Positions 44,003 to 53,135 of a stretch of DNA of 64,000 nucleotides are shown here, one piece after another (the stretch's first letter is position 1; each line of letters starts with the position of its first letter). The stretch comes from Caballeronia grimmiae (GTDB lineage: Bacteria > Pseudomonadota > Gammaproteobacteria > Burkholderiales > Burkholderiaceae). Both the position numbers and the translations under genes were made by a program. The DNA is taken from the NCBI RefSeq assembly GCF_000698555.1, contig NZ_JFHE01000020.1, positions 22,789 through 86,788 of the forward strand, read 5' to 3'. The notes beneath the pieces are model-generated. The model was given only the letters and a program-made list of their open reading frames with translations. It did not search any database and was not told the DNA's origin.

Positions 44003-44027
44003 AACCCTGCCACACTGGGAAGGTCAA
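44003..44027 (-). promoter_or_regulatory. CueR/MerR-type promoter box for the copper chaperone
   Basis: On the minus strand this reads TTGACCTTCCCAGTGTGGC then AGGGTT. It shows the -35 TTGACC and an imperfect dyad ACCTTCCCA / TGGCAGGGT, with about 19 bases before a CATCAT -10, the long spacer characteristic of MerR-family control. The position immediately upstream of the copZ-like gene supports the assignment. Confidence 0.62.
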
Positions 44028-44075
44028 CAGGAACTACATCATCGGCGCGGTGAGCGTGACAAAGGCGCTGAACGA

Positions 44076-44113
44076 TTACAGGTCTTACAGCAGTCGTAAC
44101 CCCGTGCTAGACT
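44076..44113 (+). promoter_or_regulatory. Promoter of the copper operon with TTACAG direct repeat
   Basis: TTACAG occurs at 44076 and 44085; the second copy can be the -35, with TAGACT (44108-44113) as -10 after a 17-base spacer. A direct repeat overlapping a -35 is a usual OmpR-type response-regulator site, so a CopR/CusR-like two-component system may control this operon. Confidence 0.42.
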
Positions 44114-44121
44114 TTGCCCCC

Positions 44122-44517
44122 ATGTCTTACTGGCGCAAACTCATTCTCGTCGTGCTGCTTGTACTGAGCCTTCCGGTTCAGTCGTTTGCGGCCGTCTCGA
44201 TGTTTTGCGTGCCTTCACACGTAGCCGATAACGAAGCCTCGCCCGCCGATCATCTCCATGAATCAGCAGCAGCGGACGTAGATGCCGCTGTAGCCGGCAG
44301 CGACGACCACGCCGGTCATCACCACGACGGCAGTCACCATGTTCATGCCTGTCTGACGTGCGCGTCCTGCTGCGTCGGCGCAGCGCTACCCGTTGTCCCT
44401 ACCGTTTCCGCTTCAACCGATCTGATTCACTTCTCTGTCCCTTTACCTCCTGATGCCCGCGTCGTGTTGTTTCTGACCGACGGCATCGAACGGCCTCCCC
44501 GCTCCCTTCTCGTCTAG
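44122..44517 (+). CDS. CopL-like His-rich metal-binding periplasmic protein
   Basis: 131 residues. A signal peptide (about 1-24) is followed by a His-rich segment (HAGHHHDGSHHVH) and the cysteines CLTCASCC. The tail GIERPPRSLLV matches the end of CopL/DUF2946-type proteins found at the head of copper operons. It likely binds periplasmic copper and may act in sensing. ATG 44122 is chosen because the signal peptide begins there and the promoter ends just before. Confidence 0.75.
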   Translation: MSYWRKLILVVLLVLSLPVQSFAAVSMFCVPSHVADNEASPADHLHESAAADVDAAVAGSDDHAGHHHDGSHHVHACLTCASCCVGAALPVVPTVSASTDLIHFSVPLPPDARVVLFLTDGIERPPRSLLV

Positions 44518-44603
44518 TCCGCGCACTCGCAGCCACTCGCTGCGACCAGCAAGCTTTCTGGCGTCCTTCACGGCCGCCGGATGATTTACGACGAGAAAAA
44601 TTC

Positions 44604-44897
44604 ATGCGAACAATATCTGCGGCGCTTTTGGGCGCAGGCGCAGTGTTGCCGTTGCTCGCGCACGCCACGACCGTCGTGCCCGACCCGACGGATGCCGGTG
44701 CATCGGTGCCGGCTGTCATCGTGCAGTCCGCGTTCAGCGGCTATCAGTCCTGGCAGGATGGGGACGCGCCGAGCTGGCAGGAGTTGAACCGTGCCGTTGC
44801 GCCCAGCCGAGGCAAGACCGCCGTAAAGCACGGCCGGCAACCGGTTGCGGCACACGAAGGAACGAACGGTCACGAGCACGGAGGCGAATCGAAATGA
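44604..44897 (+). CDS. Small periplasmic protein of copper clusters
   Basis: 97 residues with a signal peptide (about 1-21) and a conserved-looking block VPAVIVQSAFSGYQSWQD followed by SWQELNRAV. Short proteins of this layout commonly precede a TolC-type gene in Burkholderiales copper or silver clusters; no biochemical role is known to me. The tail contains several His residues. The stop overlaps the TolC start by ATGA. Confidence 0.65.
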   Translation: MRTISAALLGAGAVLPLLAHATTVVPDPTDAGASVPAVIVQSAFSGYQSWQDGDAPSWQELNRAVAPSRGKTAVKHGRQPVAAHEGTNGHEHGGESK

Positions 44898-46369
44898 TTC
44901 GAAACCTCGGCTCGAACCGCGCTGCATTCATTGCGATCGCGGCGATACTGCTGGCCGGCTGCACGACGTTTTCGAAGGACGGTGGGTTCAACACCGTGTC
45001 GACAACCGCGTCCGAGCGCCTTGGCAGGGATGCGGTGTACGTCAGGACCGACGAAGACCGCGACGCTGCGTTCAAGCGTACGCAGGAACTGCTGTCGAAG
45101 CCGCTCGGCATCGACGAGGCGGTCCAGGTCGCGCTGCTGAACAATCGCGGACTTCAGGCTTCATACGGCGATCTCGGCATTTCCGAGGCCGACCTCGTGC
45201 AGGCGAGCCGCCTGCCTAATCCGGGCTTCACGTTCAGCCGGACGCACTGGAGCGACGGCTTCGGAATCAGCCGGACATTCTCCATGGGCGTCCTGGGGAT
45301 TCTCACGCTGCCCGTGGCGACGCGGATCGAGAGCCGCCGCTTCGAACAGACGAAGCTCGAGACGGCCAACGCGATGCTTGCCGTCGCCGCCGACGCCCGT
45401 AAAGCCTATGTCAACGCTGTCGCTGCGGAGCAGGCCGCCCATTACGCCGCTCAGGTCAAGGACTCGGCCGAGGCCGGAGCGGAACTGGCCTTGCGCATGC
45501 GACAGGCGGGCAATTCCAGCAAGCTCGACTATGCGCGGGAGCAGGCCTTTTACGCGGAGTCGGTCGCCCAGTTGGCCAAAGCCCGGCAGCAGTCAGTCGC
45601 GGCTCGCGAAAAACTCACTCGCACGATGGGACTATGGGGATCGGGAACGCAGTACCAGTTGCCCGACCGTCTGCCTGACCTGCCGAAGGACCGGCCCGAC
45701 CTGAACGAACTCGAGCGTTTTGCGATGCAGAACCGCCTCGACATTCAGGCGGCGAAGCTGCGGACCGAGAGCGTCGCGTCGTCGCTCGGGCTCAGCAAGG
45801 CGACGCGTTTCATCAATGCGCTCGATGTCGGCTATCTGAACAACTTCGAGACCGACAAGGGCCATGAGCGCGGATACGAAATCAGCGTCGAGATACCTGT
45901 CTTCGACTGGGGCGGCGCAAAGGTCGCGCGAGCCGACGCCATCTATATGCAGTCAGCAAACCGGCTCGCCCAGACCGCGATCGACGCTCGTTCTGAGGTG
46001 CGCGAGTCGTACGCCGCTTACGTGACGAGCTACGACGTGGCCCGGCACTATCGCGACGAGGTCGTGCCTCTACGCAAGACCATCTCCGATGAAATGCTGC
46101 TGCGTTACAACGGCATGCTCGCGAGCGTGTTTGAGCTGCTCTCCGATTCGCGCGACCAAGCCGCAGCCGTCAATGCCTACATTGACGCGCTCAAAGACTA
46201 CTGGCTTGCAGAGACGGACTTGCAGCAGTCGCTCGGCGGACGGCTGCCGCCCCTTGCGTCCGCACAGGTTCCCGGCGCATCTCAAAGCGAAGCGGCGCCC
46301 CCTTCCGCGCCGCCGACACCCGCTCCCGCGACGCAACCCGCGTCGCCGACGAATTCAGAAGGTAAATGA
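44894..46369 (+). CDS. TolC-family outer-membrane efflux lipoprotein
   Basis: 491 residues. A lipobox LLAGC puts the lipidated Cys at about residue 23, as in NodT/CusC-like factors. Two repeats of long alpha-helical hairpins with NRLDIQAAKLRTESV and YEISVEIPVFDWGGAK form the barrel-tunnel. A low-complexity Pro/Ala tail follows. It is the outer-membrane duct for metal export. It is coupled at both ends by ATGA overlaps. No membrane-fusion or RND gene is adjacent, which is unusual. Confidence 0.9.
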   Translation: MIRNLGSNRAAFIAIAAILLAGCTTFSKDGGFNTVSTTASERLGRDAVYVRTDEDRDAAFKRTQELLSKPLGIDEAVQVALLNNRGLQASYGDLGISEADLVQASRLPNPGFTFSRTHWSDGFGISRTFSMGVLGILTLPVATRIESRRFEQTKLETANAMLAVAADARKAYVNAVAAEQAAHYAAQVKDSAEAGAELALRMRQAGNSSKLDYAREQAFYAESVAQLAKARQQSVAAREKLTRTMGLWGSGTQYQLPDRLPDLPKDRPDLNELERFAMQNRLDIQAAKLRTESVASSLGLSKATRFINALDVGYLNNFETDKGHERGYEISVEIPVFDWGGAKVARADAIYMQSANRLAQTAIDARSEVRESYAAYVTSYDVARHYRDEVVPLRKTISDEMLLRYNGMLASVFELLSDSRDQAAAVNAYIDALKDYWLAETDLQQSLGGRLPPLASAQVPGASQSEAAPPSAPPTPAPATQPASPTNSEGK

Positions 46370-47667
46370 ACATGGTCTCACGTCGAAGTTTTATCGGCGG
46401 GTCGGGTGCTGCGCTTCTCGGCGCGGCGCTCGTCAGCAAGGCTGGCGCGGAATCGCTTCCAGAGGCGCCGACGATGCACAACACCGCCACCCAGCCACCG
46501 CTTACGCCGCCCAATGGTCGCCCCTATACGCCTGTCGCCACGCTGAACGGCTGGACATTGCCGTGGCGGATGAAGAACGGCTGGAAGGAGTTTCATCTGA
46601 TTGCGGAACCCGTGGTCCGCGAAATGGCGCCCGGCATGAAGGCGAATCTGTGGGGATACAACGGCCAGGCGCCGGGGCCGACCATCGAGGCGGTCGAAGG
46701 CGACAAGGTTCGCATCTTCGTGACCAACAAACTGCCGGAGCACACCACCGTCCATTGGCACGGAATGCATCTGCCCTCAGGGATGGACGGCGTCGGGGGA
46801 CTGACGCAGCCGCACATCCCGCCGGGCAAGACGTTCGTCTATGAGTTCCGGCTCGAAAACCACGGCACCTTCATGTATCACCCCCACGCCGACGAGATGG
46901 TGCAGATGGCCATGGGGATGATGGGCACGTTCATCGTGCATCCGAAGGACCGCAGCGTCATGCCGGTGGACCGCGACTTCGTGTTCCTGATGTCCGCCTA
47001 CGACATCGACCCGGGCAGCTTCACGCCGCGCGTCAACGAGATGACGGACTTCAACATGTGGACATGGAATTCACGGGTCTTTCCGGGCATCGACCCGCTG
47101 CCTGTGCGCGCCGGCGATCGTGTCCGCATCCGCTTCGGCAATCTGACGATGACCAATCACCCGATTCATTTGCATGGGTACAGCTTCGAGGTCGCAGGAA
47201 CCGACGGCGGATGGATTCCCCCTTCCGCGCGCTGGCCGGAAGTGACCGCGGACGTTGCAGTCGGTCAGATGCGGGTCATCGAGTTCACGGCGAACCGTCC
47301 CGGCGACTGGGCGTTTCACTGCCACAAGTCGCATCACACGATGAATGCGATGGGACATCAGGTTCCCAACATGATCGGCGTGCCGCAGAAAGATCTCGCG
47401 AAACGCATCAACAAGCTCGTGCCGGATTACATGGCGATGGGCAGTGCGGGCGGTTCGATGGGCGACATGGAGATGCCGCTGCCCGACAACACGCTGCCGA
47501 TGACGACCGGTACCGGGCCGTTTGGCGCGCTCGAAATGGGCGGCATGTTCACGGTCGTGAAAGTGCGTGAAGGACTTGGCCGCAATGACTATCGAGACCC
47601 CGGCTGGTTCAAGCACCCGAAGGGAACGGTGGCGTACGAATACACCGGCGAACTGCCGGATAGCTGA
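46366..47667 (+). CDS. Multicopper oxidase, Tat-exported
   Basis: 433 residues. A Tat signal (RRSFIGG) is followed by two to three cupredoxin domains with all copper ligands: HWHGMH (His130/132), YHPHADE (172/174), NHPIHLHGY and the trinuclear/type 1 motif FHCHKSHH. It probably oxidises Cu(I) to the less toxic Cu(II) in the periplasm. Met-rich segments (SMGDMEMPLPD) near the C-terminus suit cuprous oxidases. The start overlaps the TolC stop. Confidence 0.92.
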   Translation: MNMVSRRSFIGGSGAALLGAALVSKAGAESLPEAPTMHNTATQPPLTPPNGRPYTPVATLNGWTLPWRMKNGWKEFHLIAEPVVREMAPGMKANLWGYNGQAPGPTIEAVEGDKVRIFVTNKLPEHTTVHWHGMHLPSGMDGVGGLTQPHIPPGKTFVYEFRLENHGTFMYHPHADEMVQMAMGMMGTFIVHPKDRSVMPVDRDFVFLMSAYDIDPGSFTPRVNEMTDFNMWTWNSRVFPGIDPLPVRAGDRVRIRFGNLTMTNHPIHLHGYSFEVAGTDGGWIPPSARWPEVTADVAVGQMRVIEFTANRPGDWAFHCHKSHHTMNAMGHQVPNMIGVPQKDLAKRINKLVPDYMAMGSAGGSMGDMEMPLPDNTLPMTTGTGPFGALEMGGMFTVVKVREGLGRNDYRDPGWFKHPKGTVAYEYTGELPDS

Positions 47668-47732
47668 TTTCTTTAATAGGCCGGGCAGTGACTTTGGCCG
47701 ATGTCGATAGCTGAACTATGGGAGAGAGCGTG

Positions 47733-48080
47733 ATGAAAAACGCGATTGTTTCGATTGCGATGGGTTGTGTATTGGCGATTTCCGCGAGCGCCTATGCGGA
47801 GGGCGACACAGAAAACACACACGTGGCAAGCACCTCGCAAACGGGCGCAGACGCAAAGCACAGCATGTCGCATGGCGAAGTGAAGAAAGCGGACACCGCC
47901 GCCGGCAAGCTGACCATCAAGCACGGTCCGCTAGAAAACCTCGAGATGGATGCAATGACGATGGTGTTCAAGGTCAAAGACCCGGCGATGCTGTCCCAAG
48001 TGATAGTCGGCGACAAGATCGACTTCGTCGCGGAAGAAGTGGACGGCGCACTCACCGTTACAGAGCTGCACAAGCAATGA
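47733..48080 (+). CDS. CusF-like periplasmic copper-binding protein
   Basis: 115 residues with a signal peptide (to about 22) and a CusF-type OB fold. The copper site reads HGPLENLEMDAMTMVF; the Met ligands of AMTM are kept, while the Trp that stacks on Cu(I) in E. coli CusF is replaced. It could hand copper to the TolC system or to the oxidase. It follows the oxidase after 65 bases, behind a good ribosome site. Confidence 0.85.
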   Translation: MKNAIVSIAMGCVLAISASAYAEGDTENTHVASTSQTGADAKHSMSHGEVKKADTAAGKLTIKHGPLENLEMDAMTMVFKVKDPAMLSQVIVGDKIDFVAEEVDGALTVTELHKQ

Positions 48081-48135
48081 CTTCAATAGGCCGCCAGCTT
48101 TATCGCGTGTCGATCAACCCAAAGAGGTAACAGTC

Positions 48136-48501
48136 GTGAATATCAAGTTTCTGATTCGTGCAGTGGCAAGCACTGCTCTTGTCCTGTCACCGGCGATCGC
48201 AATCGCACACGGCAAACTCGAAAGTGCGACGCCCGCATCGGGCAGCACCATCGATACATCGCCCGACTCTGTTCGGCTGACGTTCAACGAGGACCTCGAG
48301 TCCGCGTTCAGCACGATCAAAGTCGTCGATGCATCGGGGTCGCCTGCGACCAAGGAGAAAGCCACGGTCGACTCAGCCAACACGCGAGTGCTGGCGATTG
48401 CGGTTCCGAAGCTCGCTCCCGGGACCTACACCGTGCAGTGGACCGTTATGACGCATGACGCCCACAAGACTAAAGGCGCCTACACGTTTGCGGTGAAGTG
48501 A
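48136..48501 (+). CDS. copC: CopC periplasmic copper-binding protein
   Basis: 121 residues with a signal peptide ending before HGKLES, so the mature N-terminal His is available as a Cu(II) ligand, as in CopC. The C-terminal MTHDAHKTKGAYTF holds the other His ligand and the Asp. It starts with GTG behind AAAGAGG. It stores copper in the periplasm and is read together with CopD. Confidence 0.9.
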   Translation: MNIKFLIRAVASTALVLSPAIAIAHGKLESATPASGSTIDTSPDSVRLTFNEDLESAFSTIKVVDASGSPATKEKATVDSANTRVLAIAVPKLAPGTYTVQWTVMTHDAHKTKGAYTFAVK

Positions 48502-49442
48502 TGAACGACGGTTTCCTCGGCGTTTTGAGGTTGGCCTTCGTGGCGCTTCAGAACATCAGTTTTGCGATTGTCGTCGGCGCATTGCTGAGCGATACGTGGT
48601 TGTCTCGCCGCGTATCGCGATGGCAGACCCGGCTCAGTTGGCGCCTGCTTCTTACGTTGCGCATCGCATCGTTCGCCGTGCTCTTCTTCAGTGCGAGCGC
48701 ATTCTGGATTCATTGCGCGCTGATGAACGAATCAACGCTCGGCGAAGCTGGCGCCGCCGTCCGCTCGATGCTCGTGGAGACCGGCTTTGGGCACGCATGG
48801 CTCGCAGGCACGGGCTTCATGCTCGTCGTGATGGTTTTGTCGCTTGCGCAGCGGGGGCGTCCGATACGCTTCAAGCGCGCCCTCTGGCTCGCGCTCGCGG
48901 GTGTTGCATTGTCCCGTAGCCACGCTGGTCATCCCGTCGATGCCGGCGTGCTCAGCGTTCCGGTGTGGATCGACTGGTTCCATTTGTTCGCCATCAGCGT
49001 CTGGGTGGGACTCGTCCTCGTAACGAGCTATGTCGTTCTGCCTCGCATGTTCAGTGTTCCGGTCCCGGAGCGTGCCAACAGTTCGGCGTTTGTCCAGTCG
49101 CTTTCTGACGCCGCGACGGTTGCGCTAGTCATCCTGTTCATCACCGGCGCTTACAACGGCTGGCGTGGAGTGAACACACCTGAAAGCCTGCTGATGTCCA
49201 CGTATGGGCAGGTGCTGCTGCTCAAGTTCGTCCTCGTGCTCATTGCCGCCGGGCTTGGCGCACATAACCGGTTCATCGAGATGCCCCGGTTGCTTGCCGC
49301 TCTCGACGAAACAGGTTCGGATGCCGCAGTTCGACCGCTGAAACGTTTTTGGGTTGTGCTGCGCATCGAGTCTGTCGTGCTTGCTGGTGTGATCGTCGCT
49401 GCTGCGGTTCTTGTCTCTAGTCCCTTGCCTGGGATTTCCTAG
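48501..49442 (+). CDS. copD: CopD inner-membrane copper protein
   Basis: 313 residues with about eight membrane segments. Conserved His/Trp-rich elements include SRSHAGHPVDAG and WIDWFHLFAISVWVGL, characteristic of the CopD family that takes copper from CopC. The start ATG 48501 shares a base with the CopC stop, giving tight coupling. A GTG at 48498 is an alternative. Confidence 0.9.
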   Translation: MNDGFLGVLRLAFVALQNISFAIVVGALLSDTWLSRRVSRWQTRLSWRLLLTLRIASFAVLFFSASAFWIHCALMNESTLGEAGAAVRSMLVETGFGHAWLAGTGFMLVVMVLSLAQRGRPIRFKRALWLALAGVALSRSHAGHPVDAGVLSVPVWIDWFHLFAISVWVGLVLVTSYVVLPRMFSVPVPERANSSAFVQSLSDAATVALVILFITGAYNGWRGVNTPESLLMSTYGQVLLLKFVLVLIAAGLGAHNRFIEMPRLLAALDETGSDAAVRPLKRFWVVLRIESVVLAGVIVAAAVLVSSPLPGIS

Positions 49443-49490
49443 GCTGGCGCTTCTTCGCTGGATTCGAAGCTCCGGATGACCTCGCGCGCA

Positions 49491-49511
49491 GCCCCGTTTA
49501 AGCAACGGGGC
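49491..49511. terminator. Possible hairpin after copD
   Basis: GCCCCGTT pairs with AACGGGGC across a five-base loop, an 8-bp perfect stem about 50 bases after the copD stop. No T-run follows, so termination is uncertain. Confidence 0.4.
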
Positions 49512-49680
49512 AAAGCGCAGCTTGCCGGCCGTATCGGCACAAGCGTGGGCAGTTTCCCGGCCCTTCACGAGGAAATGTTCGCGGAAGCAGCCCACCTGTT
49601 CCTGCACACGCGCCGCTGCAGAAAGAAGCGGACCTTCGCGGCTGATAAAATCCTGAAACGAATTCCGAGGGTAGACCGTT

Positions 49681-50205
49681 ATGGGTTTTGAACAACTCGC
49701 GCAACTGAAAGCGCAACTGGCGAAGCAATCGAAGAGCGCTCCGGCGAAGAAGCCGGCGCGCCCGCCGCGTCCTGCCACGAACGCACAGAAGCAACCGGTC
49801 GATCCGGTCGTGCATGCAATCGGGAAACTTCAGCGGCGCTTTCCGCTGGCTTTCCCAAAAAATCCGGCTCCTAAAGTGCCGTTGAAAGTCGGTGTCATCG
49901 ACGACTTGTTCGCGCAGGCATCCGACATCGGCCTGACGGAAACCGAGATCCGCGAAGCCATCAAGGTCTGGTGTCGCGGCGCTCGCTATTGGAGTTGTCT
50001 GGTCGAGAACGCCGCACGCGTCGACCTCGCTGGGAATCCGACAGGAAACGTGACAGCGGCCGATGCCGGGCGCGCGCGGCATCTGGAAGCAAGGCGCACG
50101 GCTCGTGCATCGACGCCGTCGGCGTCCTCGGCGTCCTCCGCGTCCTCCGCGTCGTCGGCGTCGTCGGCGTCCTCCGAGCCTGCGGCAGAGAAAGGCCAGC
50201 CTTAA
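49681..50205 (+). CDS. proQ: ProQ/FinO-family RNA chaperone
   Basis: 174 residues. A basic, Pro/Ala-rich N-terminal tail leads to a ProQ/FinO domain (about 40-140, with LQRRFPLAF, PLKVGVIDDL and AIKVWCRGARYWSCL). It binds structured RNA and 3' ends and shapes small-RNA regulation. The C-terminus is a low-complexity (Ala-Ser-Ser) repeat encoded by a 9-bp tandem repeat. Monocistronic, with a GAGGG ribosome site and an AT-rich -10 (GATAAAAT) upstream. Confidence 0.88.
   Translation: MGFEQLAQLKAQLAKQSKSAPAKKPARPPRPATNAQKQPVDPVVHAIGKLQRRFPLAFPKNPAPKVPLKVGVIDDLFAQASDIGLTETEIREAIKVWCRGARYWSCLVENAARVDLAGNPTGNVTAADAGRARHLEARRTARASTPSASSASSASSASSASSASSEPAAEKGQP
50122..50175 (+). repeat. Six 9-bp tandem repeats in the proQ tail
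   Basis: Units of the form GCGTC[CG]TC[CG] run in frame and encode (Ala-Ser-Ser)6. Copy number could vary by slippage without shifting the frame. Confidence 0.85.
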
Positions 50206-50887
50206 TCCTGCCGAGCGCGGTGGAACAGTGATGGAAGACAACGGCAAGTTGCATCAAAGACTCATTGCGGACGCCGTTCGAGTCTTTCCAGACCGCGCGG
50301 GGAGTCGCGGCGCCGTCGCTGACTCGCATCATTGCGTCACGTCTACCTCTCCGGCTGATTGGCAGCGGCCGCGCGCCCTTACTTCCTGCCGGCAGCGATA
50401 CCAGCGCAGAGCGTGCTGCCCGACCTTCAATTCGCCGTATCTCCCGCTCTTCCCATAGCCGTGGTCTTCCGGGCAATCGTCTTGCCCGCGACTGTCTTCG
50501 CGCTGCATTTGCTTGCCTCCCTTCGTTGTTTTCGCATCACGAGCGGCTTTGGTTGCCCCATCAACGAGGAAACTGCCTCCTTGCGCGTGTGGATACATGG
50601 TTTCGATAGCCGTTTTCGTGCGCTATAGGCAGTTGGCGCATCTGAACGTTCATCGTTCCAAGGCCGCATGAGGCCAATCGTCCCGTACCTCTCAGCTCAC
50701 GGACCTCGGGCGTCAGGCCAGCCGTCCGTTCTGGATCGAATCAAACTAACTACCCGCGCTTGATAAGCGTAAACCCCTACCGACTGTTTCCCGCCCCATG
50801 GGAATACGATTTTTGACCAGCGGGAGCGCCGTGGCATTCTGCATGTAATTCAAACGAACGCGCATTCCCAGGCGAGCAGAATCCAGC
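50206..50887. other. Intergenic region, possibly decayed
   Basis: About 682 bases with no supported gene. Frames on both strands (for example plus 50231 and minus 50329-50598) show mixed composition but no recognised domain. A decayed gene is possible. Confidence 0.4.
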
Positions 50888-51637
50888 GTGAACCAAGACC
50901 CCACCGTTACTGGCGCCGAGCGCCTGCTGCTCGTGCTGACCGCCCTCGCCAGCCACGGCAAGGCCATGTCCGTGAAGGACATGCTCGGCGCAACCGGTCT
51001 CGCGCAAAGCACCCTTTATCGCCAGGTCGCCCTGCTCAAGCGCTGGGGCTTCGTCACCGACGACGACGGCTTCTACGCGCCCGGTCCCATCTGTCTTCAA
51101 CTCGCGCTCGGCTTCGACGTCAATTCGATGCTGGTCGAGGCAAGCCGCGCCAGCATGATGCAGCTCTCGCGCGCAACACAGGAGAGCGTCGGGCTCATCG
51201 TCGCCCTGAACGATCAGGTGATCTGCCTCGAGATGGTCGAAAGCACTCAGTCGCTGCGCTGCTCGTTCGAGAAAGGACGCGCGGTGCCGCTGCGCGCGGG
51301 CGCCTCCGCAAAGTCGCTGCTCGCGTTCATGGCCGACAAGACGCGCAGCGAGACGCTCGGGCGCCAGTTCGCCGGCGACGATGCCGCCCGCGCCGCGCTC
51401 GAAGCGGAACTGGACGGCATCCGCGCGCGCGGCTACGCGATAAGCGACAGCGAAATCGATCCGGGCGTGTGGGGCGTGAGCGCACCCGTGTTCCGGCGCA
51501 CGGCGCGCGGCGCGGGCGCGAGCGCATCAATCACGCTGATGGCGCCGTCCTCGCGCGCGGCGGGCCGCGAACAGCAACTCGCAGACTGGACCGTACGCAC
51601 CGCCAACGCCATTTCCGCCCGGCTGCAAAACGCCTAA
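50888..51637 (+). CDS. IclR-family transcriptional regulator
   Basis: 249 residues. A winged-helix N-terminus (AMSVKDMLGATGLAQSTLYRQ) and an IclR effector domain (SVGLIVALNDQVICLEMVE; RGYAISDSEIDPGVWGVSAPV). It begins with GTG. It precedes the amino-acid ABC transporter and hut genes in the same direction, so it is their likely regulator, in place of the usual HutC. Confidence 0.87.
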   Translation: MNQDPTVTGAERLLLVLTALASHGKAMSVKDMLGATGLAQSTLYRQVALLKRWGFVTDDDGFYAPGPICLQLALGFDVNSMLVEASRASMMQLSRATQESVGLIVALNDQVICLEMVESTQSLRCSFEKGRAVPLRAGASAKSLLAFMADKTRSETLGRQFAGDDAARAALEAELDGIRARGYAISDSEIDPGVWGVSAPVFRRTARGAGASASITLMAPSSRAAGREQQLADWTVRTANAISARLQNA

Positions 51638-51675
51638 CGACACTCAACGACTGACCACACCCTGGAGCCCACACC

Positions 51676-52449
51676 ATGAAACTGAAGAACCTTGTTTCTG
51701 CCGCGAGTCTCGGCGTCGCGATGATGATTGCCGCTCTCCCCGGCGCCGTCCGCGCGCAAGACGCGAACGTCATCAACGTCGCAACCGACGCCACCTTCCC
51801 GCCGATGGAGTTCGTCGACAAAGGCCAGCGCACCGGCTTCGACATCGACATCATGAACGCGCTCGCCAAGGCGATGGGCAAGCAGGTTCAGTGGACCGAC
51901 ATCGACTTCAAGGGGCTGATTCCGGGCCTCGTCGCGCGTCGCTTCGATGCAGCGATCTCGGGCATCTACATCACGCCGGAGCGCTCGCAGGTCGTCGATT
52001 TCACGCAGTCGTACTTCGCGGGCGGCCTCTCGGCGCTCGTCAAGGCGGACTCGCCGATCAAGACGCTCGCCGATCTCAACGGCAAGAAAGTGACCGTGCA
52101 GGTCGGCACGAAGTCGGTGAACTTCCTGCGCGACAACTATCCGCAAGTGCAGCGCGTGGAAGTGGAAAAGAATCAGGAGATGTTCGATCTGGTCGGCATC
52201 GGCCGCGCGGACGCCGCCGTGACGGGCAAGCCTGCCGCGTTTCAGTTCGTGCGCACGCGCCCGGGTTTCCGCGTGCTCGACAAGGAACTGACGACGGAAG
52301 CGTACGGCATCGCGGTGCGCAAGGACGAGCCGCAGTTGCGCGACCAGATGAATGCCGCGCTCGCCAAGATCAAGGCCGACGGCACGTACGACGCGATCGT
52401 GAAGAAGTGGTTCAGCGCGAGCGCCAACACCACCGCGAGCGCCAAGTAA
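51676..52449 (+). CDS. Amino-acid ABC transporter substrate-binding protein
   Basis: 257 residues. A signal peptide (to about AVRAQ) is followed by a type II periplasmic binding fold: [31 protein letters not shown], and the ligand-carboxylate Arg in [11 protein letters not shown]. It resembles the histidine/arginine/ornithine family (HisJ-like). Next to hut genes, histidine or a related imidazole amino acid is the likely cargo. Confidence 0.9.
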   Translation: MKLKNLVSAASLGVAMMIAALPGAVRAQDANVINVATDATFPPMEFVDKGQRTGFDIDIMNALAKAMGKQVQWTDIDFKGLIPGLVARRFDAAISGIYITPERSQVVDFTQSYFAGGLSALVKADSPIKTLADLNGKKVTVQVGTKSVNFLRDNYPQVQRVEVEKNQEMFDLVGIGRADAAVTGKPAAFQFVRTRPGFRVLDKELTTEAYGIAVRKDEPQLRDQMNAALAKIKADGTYDAIVKKWFSASANTTASAK

Positions 52450-52466
52450 TGCGGCGGATCTGAACC

Positions 52467-53135
52467 ATGCAACTCGACTTCACGCCAGCCGTCGCCGGTT
52501 GGGCCGATATCGCGCACGGCGCGCTGGTGACGGTGGAAGTGACCGCCGCCGCGCTCGTGCTCTCGTGCCTGCTCGGGCTTCTGATCGGCATCGGCCGGCT
52601 TGCGCCGCAGCGGCGGCTCATCTACGGCTTCTGCACCGGCTATCTGATCTTCTTCCGCGGCACGCCGCTGCTCGTGCAACTGTTCCTGCTGTTCTTCGGC
52701 TTGCCGCAGTTCAACATCCTGTTGCCCGCGTTCGTGTGCGGCATGCTCGGCCTTGGACTGTACTCGGCGGCTTACGTGTCGGAGATCGTGCGCGGTGCAA
52801 TTCAGTCGGTGGATCGCGGGCAAATGGAGGCGGCGCGCTCCATCGGCATGTCGTCGGGGCAGGCCATGCGCGCGATCATTCTTCCGCAAGCCATCGTGCG
52901 CATGATTCCGCCGCTCGGCAACGAGTTCATCGCGTTGATCAAGAACTCCGCGCTGGTGTCGCTGCTGACCATTCACGATCTCATGCACGAAGGACAGAAA
53001 ATCATCAGCGTGTCGTACCGGTCGCTCGAGGTGTATATCGTGATCGCGCTCGTCTATCTCGTGCTCACGCAGACGACCAACTACATTCTTCATCGCGTCG
53101 AGCGACGGCTGCGCGCAGGAGGCATGGTGCAATGA
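52467..53135 (+). CDS. Amino-acid ABC transporter permease (HisM/HisQ type)
   Basis: 222 residues with about five membrane segments and the EAA loop ([23 protein letters not shown]). Only one permease gene is present, so it should work as a homodimer, unlike HisQM. It overlaps the ATPase gene by ATGA. Confidence 0.9.
   Translation: MQLDFTPAVAGWADIAHGALVTVEVTAAALVLSCLLGLLIGIGRLAPQRRLIYGFCTGYLIFFRGTPLLVQLFLLFFGLPQFNILLPAFVCGMLGLGLYSAAYVSEIVRGAIQSVDRGQMEAARSIGMSSGQAMRAIILPQAIVRMIPPLGNEFIALIKNSALVSLLTIHDLMHEGQKIISVSYRSLEVYIVIALVYLVLTQTTNYILHRVERRLRAGGMVQ

Noticed and set aside
50122..50175. Repeat array that could suggest CRISPR
   Set aside because: Units are 9 bp, contiguous, in frame within proQ and without spacers.
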